Assembly: GCA_028717525.1 (NCBI GenBank)
Contig: JAQUNT010000002.1
Span: 1 to 21,143, forward strand
Direction: 5' to 3'
Length of the DNA stretch: 21,143 bases
From: Elusimicrobiota bacterium
GTDB lineage: Bacteria > Elusimicrobiota > Elusimicrobia > UBA1565 > UBA9628
The notes beneath the pieces were generated by a model. That model was not told where the DNA came from. It saw nothing but the letters and a program-made list of their open reading frames with translations, and ran no database searches. Positions within the stretch are counted from its first letter, which is position 1, and each line of letters begins with the position of its first letter. A program made the position numbers and the translations under genes. Positions 1 to 10,439 of the stretch are shown here, piece after piece.

Positions 1-904
1 GGTCCAGGTCAAGGACACCCGGGGCTTCATCCGGGTCCTGCGCACCCCCGTCCTGGACAGCGCGGTTTCCTACTCGGGACCCCTGCTGGTGCTGACCTCG
101 CACGCCTCGGCCTCGGCCTCGGAGATCCTGGCCGCGGCCCTGCAGGACTACGGCCGCGCCGTGGTCGCGGGCCACAAGAGCACCTTCGGTAAAGGCACGG
201 TTCAGTCGGTGGTGGAACTCAACCAGTACCTGCCCTCGGCCCTGCGGGCCTACAAGCCGGGCTCCCTGAAGCTGACCATCCAGAAGTTCTACCGCATCTC
301 CGGCGGCTCGACCCAGAACCGCGGGGTCGTCCCGGACATCCGCCTGCCGGCCGTGGCGGATTCCATGGACGTGACCGAGACCGCGCTCAAGAACGCCATG
401 CCCTACGACGAGGTGGAGCCGGTCCCCTACCAGAAGCTCGACACGGTGACGCCGTTCCTGGCCCAGCTCGCGAAGGGCTCGCAGGAGCGGGTGGCGGCCT
501 CGCCGGAATTCGGCTACATCCGCGAGGACATCGATCGCTACCAGAAGCAAAAGAAGGACAAGGCCCTCTCGCTCAACGAGAGCAAGCGCCGGGCCGAGAG
601 GAACGCGGACGAGGAGCGCCTCAAGAAGCGCAAGGCCGAGCGCGCGGCGCGCAAGACGCCGAAGTTCGCGGCCGTGGAGATCTCGCTAGAGACGCTGGAC
701 AAGAAGCCGGCGCCGGCCGCAGTGCAGACCTCGACCCAGACCAAGACGGGCAGCCTCGGCGGCGAAGAGGAAGAGAACAAGGACCCCTCGGCCCCGGACG
801 TCTACCTCAACGAAGCGCTGCGCATCGTGGCGGACTGGATCGCTTTGGTCCCCAGGCGGGGACAGGCCGCCAGCCGGACTCCGGACGACTCCCTAGTCCC
901 CTGA
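1..904 (+). CDS. prc: Prc/Tsp-type C-terminal processing protease (S41), 3' part
   Basis: This is the 3' part of a periplasmic tail-specific protease gene. The reading frame is open from base 2, so the start lies outside the window. The S41 catalytic core is visible as an SASASE segment at about bases 101-118, and the Lys of the TFGKG motif follows about 26 residues later. That spacing is one residue longer than I recall for E. coli Prc, because HKSTFGKG stands where GEPTFGKG is usual. After the core comes the Prc-type tail: the QKFYRISGGSTQNRG segment, a Lys/Arg/Glu-rich charged helix containing SLNESKRRAER, and a terminal DVYLNEALRIVADWI helix. Enzymes of this family degrade or trim periplasmic and lipoprotein substrates from exposed C-termini. 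It stands 78 bp before clpB on the same strand, so both could serve protein quality control. The family is secure; the exact substrates are unknown. Confidence 0.93.
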   Translation, partial: VQVKDTRGFIRVLRTPVLDSAVSYSGPLLVLTSHASASASEILAAALQDYGRAVVAGHKSTFGKGTVQSVVELNQYLPSALRAYKPGSLKLTIQKFYRISGGSTQNRGVVPDIRLPAVADSMDVTETALKNAMPYDEVEPVPYQKLDTVTPFLAQLAKGSQERVAASPEFGYIREDIDRYQKQKKDKALSLNESKRRAERNADEERLKKRKAERAARKTPKFAAVEISLETLDKKPAPAAVQTSTQTKTGSLGGEEEENKDPSAPDVYLNEALRIVADWIALVPRRGQAASRTPDDSLVP

Positions 905-910
905 GCCCGC

Positions 911-936
911 GCGCGCGGGCGGCGCCGCCCGCGCGC
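911..936. terminator. Perfect 13-bp inverted repeat between prc and clpB
   Basis: The two 13-bp arms, 911-923 and 924-936, are exact reverse complements with no spacer, so the RNA would fold into an all-GC stem with a tight loop. It begins seven bases after the prc stop codon. No T-run follows on either strand, so it is not a canonical intrinsic terminator. It may pause polymerase or protect the prc 3' end. Confidence 0.4.
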
Positions 937-982
937 CCAAAGATGTAGGATATTTCCGGAGGACCAGGAAGGTGGCACCGTC

Positions 983-3522
<2,540 letters not shown>

Positions 3523-3526
<4 letters not shown>

Positions 3527-6324
3527 GGTCCGGCACCTCAGGTGCCGGACCCCAGCCGGCCCCCCGCGGGGGCCGGCTGTGCCTTTGGGGGGCGATTCTT
3601 TTTTCGTTGGGCTTCTTGCCCCCTTCCGCGCACTCCCAAACCCTCTCCTCGGGCGCGGTCCGCATCGCCCTCATCGACAACATCCTCCCCCACTTCACGG
3701 ATGAGGAGCTCGCGGCGCCCCTGCACCGCCTCCTGGAGCAGAACCCCTCCAGCGGGTCTTTGCGCAGCACGGAGGTCCTGCCCTGCTACTACAGCGGCAG
3801 CGACTATCGCTTCAGGATACCCGGCGGGCTCAGTGAGGTCCCGGACCAGGCCCCGGCCATGGTCCTGGAGAGCGCGGCGGCGGTGGCCATCGTCTCGCCG
3901 CCCGTCCCTTCCTTGGTCGCGGGCCTGCTCCAGGCCGCGCGCAGCCCGTCCTCCTCCGACGCCCTCTGGAGCGTGCAGCCCGCGACGCGCAGCCTGGCTT
4001 TATCCATGGTCACGACCCCTTCGGGAGACACCTTGGTCACGGCCCTGCTCGACCCCGCCCAGGGCGAAGGCGCCCGCTGGCACAACACCGCGGCCGGGCT
4101 GGGGCGCGTGCGCTGGGAAGGACAGGACGCGTTCGTCATCATCGTGGGCAAGGGCTTCGGCGGCCTGGGCCGGCTGGCCGCGGCCCTGCAGCGCGAGCGC
4201 GGCCACGGGCCTCCCATCATCGGGGTCTCGCATCAGGACATCCTGGGAGACCCGCTGGCCGAGCTCAAGGGCGCGGCCCTCGCGCAGGCCCTGCACAAGC
4301 TCGGCCTGGCCTATTCGGCCGTGGGCTCGGCCGAGGTCTTCAGCTGGAGCGACATCCGAAGCTATCGCAACGCGGACCCGGACGGCATCCAACTGCTCTC
4401 CGCCAACTTGGTCTATTCCAGCGCCCCGGCGGCCACCTTCCTGCCCGACCATGCGATCGTGGAAGCAGGCGGCCTCCGGGTCGCCATCACCGCCATCACC
4501 TCTCCTGACGCCAACCGTTACCTGGCGCGCTCCGGCCTGGGCCACCTCACCGTCCTCGACCCCCTGCCCGCCCTCAGGCAGAGCCTGCCCCGGTTCCGGG
4601 AGCAGGCCGACGTGGTCGTGCTCCTGGCCCAGTCCAAGGAGGTCACGACGGACCTGCGGCTGCTGGCCCGCGGCGTGGACCTGATCCTGGCCGAAAGCGG
4701 CGGCGAGCCGACCGGCCCGCAAGGCGCCGAGATGGATGTTCGCGAGAGCGGCCGCAAGGACTACGAGCCGCCGCTGGCCACGCTCCACGATTACCCCTGG
4801 GCCCTGGACCTGGCCGAGGTCTCCGTGGAGCGGCGGGGGCGGAATCGCGACGTGCGCGTGCGCAGCCGCTCCGTCCTGCTCGACGAGTCGGTCCCAGTCG
4901 CCGACTCCTTCGCCGAGTTCGAGCCGGAGTCCTTCGGCATCACCTTCTCCACCGAGCCGCCCCTCATCCCGGCCGCGCGCGACATCTTCCCCCCCGGCGC
5001 GCGGGCCCGGGCGATCGGAGACCGCGAGTTCTGGACCCTGGCCGCGGACCTGCTGGCCGCGGAGACCGGCTCGGAGGCGGGACTCCTGCGCGCCTGGCCC
5101 CTGGAGGTCACCACGGACGCCGGCATCAAGGAGAGCTTGGCGCGGGTCTGGCTCCGCTACGACGACCAGCCCGTGCGCCTGAGCCTCAAGGGTTCGCAGT
5201 TGACGGCCCTGGCCGCGGAGAGCAGGGCCTGGAGCGGCCCCGCCTCGGGCCTGGCCGGCAAGCCGGCCTTCGTGGTGGGCGGCCTCGGGCCGGCCGGCAC
5301 CACCACGGTGCACGGCCTGCCCCTGCAGCCCAACGACGACTACCGGGTGGTGACCACGCAGATCCTGGCCGACATCCTCGGCCTGCCCGGGCCGCGAGAG
5401 CCGGTGCCCGGCAACCGCAGCCTGGCCGAGACGGTGCTGGCCTCCCTGCGCAAGCGCCAAGGCAGCCCGCCGGCCCGCTACCGGGACTGGATGGAAGGGC
5501 GTCCCTTGGGGGAGCGCGGGCTCTGGAGGATCGACTTCCGGGACATCAGCCTGAACTTCCAGAACACCCAGGTCGTGCGCGCCTCGGACTTCAACTCCGT
5601 GCCCAACCCCCGCATCCAGGGCAGCAACGAGTTCCTCCTGGGGGGCGCCGTGCGCGTGGACGCCGACTACCTGAAGCGGGACTACAAGTGGGGCAACACT
5701 CTGGAGCTCGATTACGCGCGCAGCAGCCTGCGTCCCCGCGACCAGCCGCCCGTCACCAACGTCACGGCCAACCGCCTCAGCCTGACCACCGGCGGGACCC
5801 GCCGCATCGGAGCCGGCTTCGCGCCTTGGCTGGGCCGCTCCTGGGGCCCGTCCGTGGCCCTCAACTACGAAGGCCAGCTCGAGGCCACCCCGCCGCTCAA
5901 GCGCCGGAACATCTACTCGGCTTATCCGGGCGTGGAATTCTACGACGGGACCTTCGTGCGCTCGCTGCGCCTGGCCCTCAACCTTAAGCGGGACTACTCA
6001 TTGGACCCGGTCGACACCCAGTACGGTCTGCGCGTCCGCGCGCTCTTGGCCCGGGACTTCGGGCCCGCGCCCATCAAGTTCGAAGGCGAGGCCTGGGCCA
6101 ACTACTTCGTCCTGACCAACCACGACCAGCCCCAGGACCTGCGCTGGGAGAGCGACGTCAACTTCAAGCTGCGCATCCCCATCCGCAAGCACCTCACCAT
6201 AGCCCCCTTCCTGGACTTCTATTCGTTCGCCCTCAAGGTCCGGCCGCTCTGGGGCTACAGCGCCATGACCGGCGTGTCCATCGGGTTCTCGCGGGTCTGG
6301 AAGCCGCAGTATGAGAAGTTCTAG
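3523..6324 (+). CDS. Secreted 5'-nucleotidase-like protein with C-terminal outer-membrane beta-barrel
   Basis: This is a 933-aa protein that I can assign by architecture but not by function. The TTG at 3523 overlaps the clpB TGA (TTGA) and has AAAGGTG seven bases upstream, which suggests translational coupling. Residues 18-38 form a signal-peptide core ending SAHS. Residues about 40-190 are unrecognised. Residues about 200-400 follow the fold of UshA-type metallophosphatases, with GGLGRLA, LLSANL and VDLILAE blocks, but the metal and catalytic motifs are lost: the GNHE position reads GSAE (268-271) and the GGHSH position reads ESGG (391-394). Residues about 500-640 resemble the 5'-nucleotidase C-terminal domain (LSLKGSQL and [14 protein letters not shown]). 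Residues about 660-933 show alternating aromatic strands and end in Phe, typical of outer-membrane barrels. It is probably a surface-located pseudoenzyme or binding protein. Confidence 0.72.
3527..3579. repeat. Two tandem perfect inverted repeats at the clpB/933-aa gene junction
   Basis: The first palindrome has 11-bp arms 3527-3537 and 3541-3551 around a TCA loop. The second has 12-bp arms 3553-3564 and 3568-3579 around a CGC loop. Only one base separates them. They lie directly after the clpB stop and inside the 5' end of the next reading frame, where they encode the polar region before the signal-peptide hydrophobic core. They could be an attenuating or stabilising mRNA structure, or a REP-like dispersed element; the sequence alone does not decide. 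A T-rich stretch follows at about 3598-3606, some 20 bases later. Confidence 0.75.
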
Positions 6325-6333
6325 GGCGCGTCC

Positions 6334-7422
6334 CTACCAGGGCAGGGACTTCAGGTAGGCTTCGACGGGCAGGTCGCCTTTGGGAAGGCGGGGGCCCGCC
6401 GCGATCTGCTCACGCAGCCCGGGCAGCTTGGCGTAGAGGGTGTCTCCCGGGCAGTCGCTGGAGCCCAGGTCCCGGTGCGCCTGGACCTTCTCCGCCGGGA
6501 TCCTATGGTCGGAGACGAGCCGGCGCCCCAAGGCGACGAAAGCGGAAAGGGCTTCCGCCGCGGGCTCCCCCGTTGCTGGCGGCTGGTAGTTCCCCATGAA
6601 GGAGGCTCCGACGTTGCCGGTGTTGTGGTTGAGCACATGCGCGCCGACGACCCCTTCGGGCCGGCCCTCGAAGACGTGGCCCGTGGGAGAGATGACGAAG
6701 TGATAGCCCACGTCGATCCAGCCCCGGCCGTTGATGTGGAAATCCTGGATGAAGCGCATCTCCGCCGCGGCCTCTGCGAAGGTCGCCGGCTTGCGGCCCG
6801 CGGTGTGGTGCATGGTCAGGCGACCGGGCGTGTGCGCGGTGTAGTCGCTGGTGGGAGGCTGGGCTCCCCAATCCGCGCGGCGGACGAAACGGTAGGTCCC
6901 GGACGAGGGCTGCACCGCGGGCGGGACCTCCCCGGTCCGCGCCCCGGCTTCGACGCCGGTCCCGGCCACGAAAAGCTCAGCGTCGAAGATCTCGAAGAGA
7001 TGCGCGGCCTTGACCCCGGCGTCCACGACGCGCAGGCGCAGGGGAAGTCGGCCGGGGCCATCGAATCTGTAGCGCGCCCAGAACCGCCCGCTCGGGAAGC
7101 GCTTGACCTCCGCCGGCGCCCAGCTGGTCCAAAGCCCGCCGAAGGAGGGCAGCGCCACCTCTATGCGCAGCCCCCCGTCCGGCATGATGCCCTGCAGGAG
7201 GACGGCGTCGTAAGGAGCCGCGGGCTGGTCGCTGGCGCCGGTGTCGAAGAGGACGCTGCCGGTCCCGGAGGGCTGGAAGGGCTCCGCCCGCATCACGGCC
7301 CGGCCCTTGAAGCGCACGGATTCGCCCACGTCGTTGGCCGACGCCGGCAAAACCAAGAGGGCGAAGAGCCCTGCGATCATGCCCATCGCCCTCAGGTTAG
7401 CAAATGGGCCCAAGAGCGTCAT
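6334..7422 (-). CDS. Secreted zinc N-acetylmuramoyl-L-alanine amidase / PGRP-like protein
   Basis: This is an amidase of the T7 lysozyme/PGRP fold that would cleave the amide between MurNAc and L-Ala in peptidoglycan. Counting from the ATG at 7422, the zinc ligands are H205 (in MHHTAG), H316 (in AHRD) and C324 (in SDCPGD), with Y240 of VGYHF as the active-site Tyr. The eight-residue spacing of the second His and the Cys matches T7 lysozyme. Residues about 35-165 form a beta-rich N-terminal region that I do not recognise. ATGs at 7386 and 7380 lie directly before the hydrophobic signal core MIAGLFALLVLPASA; GAGG precedes the latter by nine bases, so the real start may be 7380. It is the last gene of the nrf-containing run, 23-65 bp after the Cys-rich lipoprotein gene, and converges on the 933-aa gene nine bases away. 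Whether it is co-transcribed with nrfHA is inference. Confidence 0.9.
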   Translation of the reverse strand: MTLLGPFANLRAMGMIAGLFALLVLPASANDVGESVRFKGRAVMRAEPFQPSGTGSVLFDTGASDQPAAPYDAVLLQGIMPDGGLRIEVALPSFGGLWTSWAPAEVKRFPSGRFWARYRFDGPGRLPLRLRVVDAGVKAAHLFEIFDAELFVAGTGVEAGARTGEVPPAVQPSSGTYRFVRRADWGAQPPTSDYTAHTPGRLTMHHTAGRKPATFAEAAAEMRFIQDFHINGRGWIDVGYHFVISPTGHVFEGRPEGVVGAHVLNHNTGNVGASFMGNYQPPATGEPAAEALSAFVALGRRLVSDHRIPAEKVQAHRDLGSSDCPGDTLYAKLPGLREQIAAGPRLPKGDLPVEAYLKSLPW

Positions 7423-7445
7423 GGGCCCAAAGTCCTACATGCCGC

Positions 7446-7787
7446 CTACTTCTTTTCTTCCGGCTGCGCCCCCTTATGGGCCGCGCACTTGGGGCACTTG
7501 CAGCCAGGCTTGCCCGTGCACTTGGCCTTCTTGGCGCACTTGGGGCACTTGCAGCCAGGCTTGCAGCAGCCTTCCTTCATCTTGGCCGCGGCTTCCTGGA
7601 TCTTCTTGACCACGGCCGGGTCCTTGGCCGTGATGGTGATGGTGACCCCGTCCGACGTGTTGGCGACAGCCTTTTCGGCCCCCTCGATGCCGCAGGGGCA
7701 TCCGCCCTTGCAGCCGGCCAGAGCCGGGCCGCTAAGCCACAACGCGGCGCCCAACAGCGCCGCTGAGACGACCAGCATCTTTTTCAT
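7446..7787 (-). CDS. Small cysteine-rich secreted lipoprotein, putative metal binder
   Basis: This is a 113-aa protein of unknown function. A signal peptide ends in LAGC (residues 23-26), a good lipobox, so the mature protein may be lipid-anchored at C26. Twelve cysteines are present: CKGGCPC at 26-32, then nine in the C-terminal third, where KPGCKCPKCA occurs twice. None is in a CxxCH haem motif. Between the clusters lies a short predicted beta-alpha segment, DGVTITITAKDPAVVKKIQ, which resembles a segment I associate with small periplasmic metal-related proteins; that memory is weak. The Lys-rich CxCxxC repeats suggest thiolate metal binding. It starts 16 bases after the nrfA stop with a very strong ribosome site (AAAGGAGGAGGAG), so it is co-transcribed and probably well translated. 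A role in protecting nitrite reductase from metals or supplying metal is speculation. Confidence 0.8.
   Translation of the reverse strand: MKKMLVVSAALLGAALWLSGPALAGCKGGCPCGIEGAEKAVANTSDGVTITITAKDPAVVKKIQEAAAKMKEGCCKPGCKCPKCAKKAKCTGKPGCKCPKCAAHKGAQPEEKK
7483..7564. repeat. 31-bp direct repeat inside the Cys-rich lipoprotein gene
   Basis: Bases 7483-7513 and 7534-7564 are identical over 31 bp, at an offset of 51 bp, or exactly 17 codons. Each copy encodes a KPGCKCPKCA block. The identity at nucleotide level points to a recent in-frame duplication that enlarged the cysteine cluster. Confidence 0.9.
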
Positions 7788-7802
7788 CGCGCTCCTCCTC
7801 CT

Positions 7803-9236
7803 TTAGAATTGGGACTGAGTCCCAAAGGGGTCCTTGAACTCCAGCCTGGGTTCGAAGCCGACCTTCTTTTCCCCACGTCCCTCCAGATATCTCCCCGATT
7901 CCAGATCGACCTTGGCCGGGACCGGGACTCCGGCCCGGGCCAAGGCTTGGCGCAGGAGCGCCTCGGCCTTGAGAGCGAAGGCCGCCGCGTCGCCCAGCAC
8001 GCGCAGGGTCTCGGCCGGGTTGTGGAAGCCCAGGGAGTTCTCCGCCCCGATGAAGGTGACGCGATAGAAGGCCTCCTCGTAGAGGCGCTTGGCCTGCTCG
8101 TAGAGCGAGGCGTCGATTCCACGGCCCCCCGCGCGGGCGGCATTGGCTTTCTCGAAGAGCTTGGCCGCGCCGGCCGTCGCATAGCCGGCGCGTAGGAGCA
8201 GAGAGGCGGAGCGGTCCTGGGTGGCGAGCACGCGCTCCTTGAGCCAGGCCTGGTCCTCGCTGTGGCACTGCACGCAGCCCTTGAACCCGTTCTTCAGGGG
8301 GCTCATGATGCGATGGTCCGATATCTTGGAAGAGCCCACCCGCTGGTAAGGCATGTGGCAGTCCGCGCAGGCCGCCCCCGCCGCGAAGTGCGTGCTGCCG
8401 TTGGTGAAGAGTTCGAACTCCGGGTGGCGCAAGAAGCCCAGCTTGAAGCCGGTGATCGCCTGGGTCCACTCCGGGGTCGCCCGCACGTGCGGGATGATGT
8501 CTTCGATGGCGATGCGCCCCCATCTCCCGCCCTGCCAGGGGAAGAAGATGCCGGTCGAGTGCATGTCCCGGTCCTTGGGTATGGCGTAGCTGACGTGGCA
8601 CTGGGCGCAGACCGCGATGCGCATCTCCTGGCGGGAGAGCTGGGCCGGATCCGTTCCGATCGAGCGCAGGGCCTTGCCCAAGGTGAACTCCCGGGAGATC
8701 TTAAGGCCGAGGTCATCATGGGTATGGCAGTCGATGCAGGCGGCGCCCAGCTCCTGATGGCGGGCCGGGATCTTCCCGCGCACTTCGTGGAAAGGCTGGG
8801 AATAATAATCCGCGCCGAGTTCCTTCTCCAGCCTGGGCGCATAAGGGCTCTTGCAGGAGAGGCACACGCCCCCCGCCTTGATGCGCGAGGGATCCACGGC
8901 GATGACGTCCTTGAGCATATGCCAATGGCCGCGCGGCTCGTTGTACTCGACGCCGAAGCCCCAGCCCTTGAAAAGGAGCGCCAGGTAAGGATATTCCGAA
9001 AGCTTATCGAAGGTCTTGCCCCCGTCCCCTCCGCGCTTGTACTTGCTGAGGCCCGCAGGCGTGGGCAATCTCGTCTCCAGCCACGACTCATGATGCAGGG
9101 GATAGGCCTTGCCCCACTCGGCCGGCTCCACCTCGCCCTCCGCGATCTTGACCGGCCGCACCGGCTCGCTCCGCGGGGGATTGCACGCGGCCAGGGCCGC
9201 GGCCAGGGCCAGCGGCAACAAGACATCTCTGCTCAT
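7803..9236 (-). CDS. nrfA: Ammonia-forming cytochrome c nitrite reductase, pentahaem, lipoprotein-type
   Basis: NrfA reduces nitrite to ammonium with six electrons on the periplasmic side. I chose the ATG at 9236 because AAAGGAG stands seven bases upstream, 12 bases after the nrfH stop; a longer frame would overlap nrfH. The 477-aa product has all five haem sites: the active-site CLSCK (C125, K129 as distal-type Lys ligand) and four CxxCH sites at C167, C210, C290 and C321. Tyr of the CAQCHVSY block and the His of STHFA match catalytic residues. The signal ends in LAAC (15-18), so the enzyme looks lipid-anchored, whereas classical NrfA is soluble. In the calcium-site region E. coli has KAQHPEYE; here the block reads FLRHPEFE, placing R270 at the Gln position. 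NrfH precedes it as electron donor. Confidence 0.96.
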   Translation of the reverse strand: MSRDVLLPLALAAALAACNPPRSEPVRPVKIAEGEVEPAEWGKAYPLHHESWLETRLPTPAGLSKYKRGGDGGKTFDKLSEYPYLALLFKGWGFGVEYNEPRGHWHMLKDVIAVDPSRIKAGGVCLSCKSPYAPRLEKELGADYYSQPFHEVRGKIPARHQELGAACIDCHTHDDLGLKISREFTLGKALRSIGTDPAQLSRQEMRIAVCAQCHVSYAIPKDRDMHSTGIFFPWQGGRWGRIAIEDIIPHVRATPEWTQAITGFKLGFLRHPEFELFTNGSTHFAAGAACADCHMPYQRVGSSKISDHRIMSPLKNGFKGCVQCHSEDQAWLKERVLATQDRSASLLLRAGYATAGAAKLFEKANAARAGGRGIDASLYEQAKRLYEEAFYRVTFIGAENSLGFHNPAETLRVLGDAAAFALKAEALLRQALARAGVPVPAKVDLESGRYLEGRGEKKVGFEPRLEFKDPFGTQSQF

Positions 9237-9247
9237 TCCTTTCTCCT

Positions 9248-9742
9248 TTAGAAGACGCGGACCAAGGCTCCGCCCTTGTGCGTCACCCGGCGATGGCATT
9301 CCCAGCATAAGCGCTTCGGGTCGATGCGCATGACGGCGGTCTCGTGACAGCGGATGCAGTTGGCCTGCAGGACGTGCTGGCCGTGCCGGCTCAACCGGGT
9401 CTCGTCCGTGAACATCCCGGCATAGAAGACGGCCACGTCGCTCATGCCGTCTATGCCCTTCCAGATGAAATGGTCGGCCAGGTTGTCGTTGGGCAGGTGG
9501 CAGTCGATGCAGCGCTTGCGCCGATGCGCGCCGTGATGGCTGAAGGCTTCCCCCTCCACCTCATGGTTGTGGCATTTGACGCAGAACTCCGGGGACTCGG
9601 AATACTCCAAAAGCTGCGGGGGACCGAAGAGGACGAACAGGGCCAGGCCTCCTCCGGCTCCGGCCGCGGCCAAGCCGGGCCAAAGCCAAAGCCGCCAGGC
9701 GATCCGGCGCATCGCATCAAACAGACGCTCAAGCCATCCCAT
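9248..9742 (-). CDS. nrfH: Tetrahaem quinol dehydrogenase NrfH (NapC/NirT family)
   Basis: This small membrane cytochrome oxidises menaquinol and passes electrons to NrfA. The 164-aa protein has one N-terminal membrane helix (about residues 16-40, WRLWLWPGLAAAG and onward) and four haem motifs in order: CVKCH, CIDCH, CIRCH and CWECH. Length and motif count match NrfH rather than the larger NapC. It ends 12 bp before nrfA and starts 12 bp after the flavoprotein gene, so an operon is near certain. No clear ribosome site is visible before the ATG at 9742; an alternative ATG at 9712 also lacks one and would remove basic residues before the membrane helix, so I keep 9742. Confidence 0.95.
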   Translation of the reverse strand: MGWLERLFDAMRRIAWRLWLWPGLAAAGAGGGLALFVLFGPPQLLEYSESPEFCVKCHNHEVEGEAFSHHGAHRRKRCIDCHLPNDNLADHFIWKGIDGMSDVAVFYAGMFTDETRLSRHGQHVLQANCIRCHETAVMRIDPKRLCWECHRRVTHKGGALVRVF

Positions 9743-9754
9743 GCGGATCGCGTC

Positions 9755-10411
9755 TTACAGCCAGCCGCGCTCTTTCCAATACGCGTATTCGCCGCGCCAA
9801 TGGTCCTTGCGCATCCCGACGATGTTCGCAAAGTGCGCCATGGCTCCCCGGATGGCCCGGATCTGCGCGGGATACCTCCGGCGCTGCGAGATGTCCCGGG
9901 AGAACCTCGCGCCGAAGCGGACGGCCTCGGCGGCCTTCTTCTGCACGGCGCGGGCGCAAGCCGTCACGCCCCCGGAGAACTGGGCCCCGCAGATGTTCGC
10001 GTAATGCCGGAGGTAGTCGAGGATGAGGCCGTCCTTGGTGCCGCTGCCCGAAGTGACCACCGCGCAGAGATACTTGCCGGAGAGGCGCTTGCAGTGGATG
10101 AAGTGGCTGGAGCGGTCGAGGACGGCCTTGAGGGCGGCGGGGACCTGATTGATGTAGTTGGGCGCGGCCAGGATGATGCCGTCCGCGGCCAGGATCTTCT
10201 CCAAGAGGTCATGGACGTCATCCTTGACGGGGCAGCGCATGCAGGCGACGTGGCAGGCTTCGCAGTGGGTGCAGAAACCGATCTTCAGGTCGCGCAGGTG
10301 CACGGTCTCGACGCGGGCCTGCGGGCCGAGGCCCCTGACCACGTGCTTGGCCAGGGCCCAGGTCCCGCTGCGGGCCTTGCGCGGGCTGGCGGATATGAGC
10401 AGGATGTCCAT
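9755..10411 (-). CDS. Iron-sulfur flavoprotein / NADPH-dependent FMN reductase-like protein
   Basis: This is a flavodoxin-fold protein of the NADPH-dependent FMN reductase superfamily, 218 aa. The N-terminus MDILLISASPR followed by SGT is the phosphate-binding loop, and APNYINQVPAALKAVLDR (about 83-100) is the typical second FMN-contact region. Between them lies a compact cysteine set, C47, C50, C53, C57 and C60, then KDD, resembling the CxxCxxC...C cluster site of Isf-type iron-sulfur flavoproteins. One extra Cys is present compared with the simple motif. Such proteins transfer electrons between ferredoxin and small acceptors. It sits between the ferredoxin-like gene and nrfH on the same strand, so it may serve redox balance or detoxification linked to nitrite reduction. 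The substrate is unknown. The fold is secure; a bound 4Fe-4S cluster is likely but not proven. Confidence 0.85.
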   Translation of the reverse strand: MDILLISASPRKARSGTWALAKHVVRGLGPQARVETVHLRDLKIGFCTHCEACHVACMRCPVKDDVHDLLEKILAADGIILAAPNYINQVPAALKAVLDRSSHFIHCKRLSGKYLCAVVTSGSGTKDGLILDYLRHYANICGAQFSGGVTACARAVQKKAAEAVRFGARFSRDISQRRRYPAQIRAIRGAMAHFANIVGMRKDHWRGEYAYWKERGWL

Positions 10412-10439
10412 GGGCCCGATGCTAGCAATTCTGGGGCCG

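Noticed and set aside
7404..7430. Direct repeat of ATGGGCCCAA (7404-7413 and 7421-7430) at the amidase start
   Set aside because: The core GGGCCC is frequent in this GC-rich sequence and the copies overlap possible coding bases; no operator can be argued from one pair.
7446..7787. Cys-rich protein as an additional multihaem cytochrome of the nrf operon
   Set aside because: It contains no CxxCH motif; the CxCxxC arrangement fits metal thiolate binding, not covalent haem.
6475..7806. A 443-codon plus-strand frame across the amidase and Cys-rich genes
   Set aside because: It spans two well-supported minus-strand genes and shows no recognisable domain or ribosome site.
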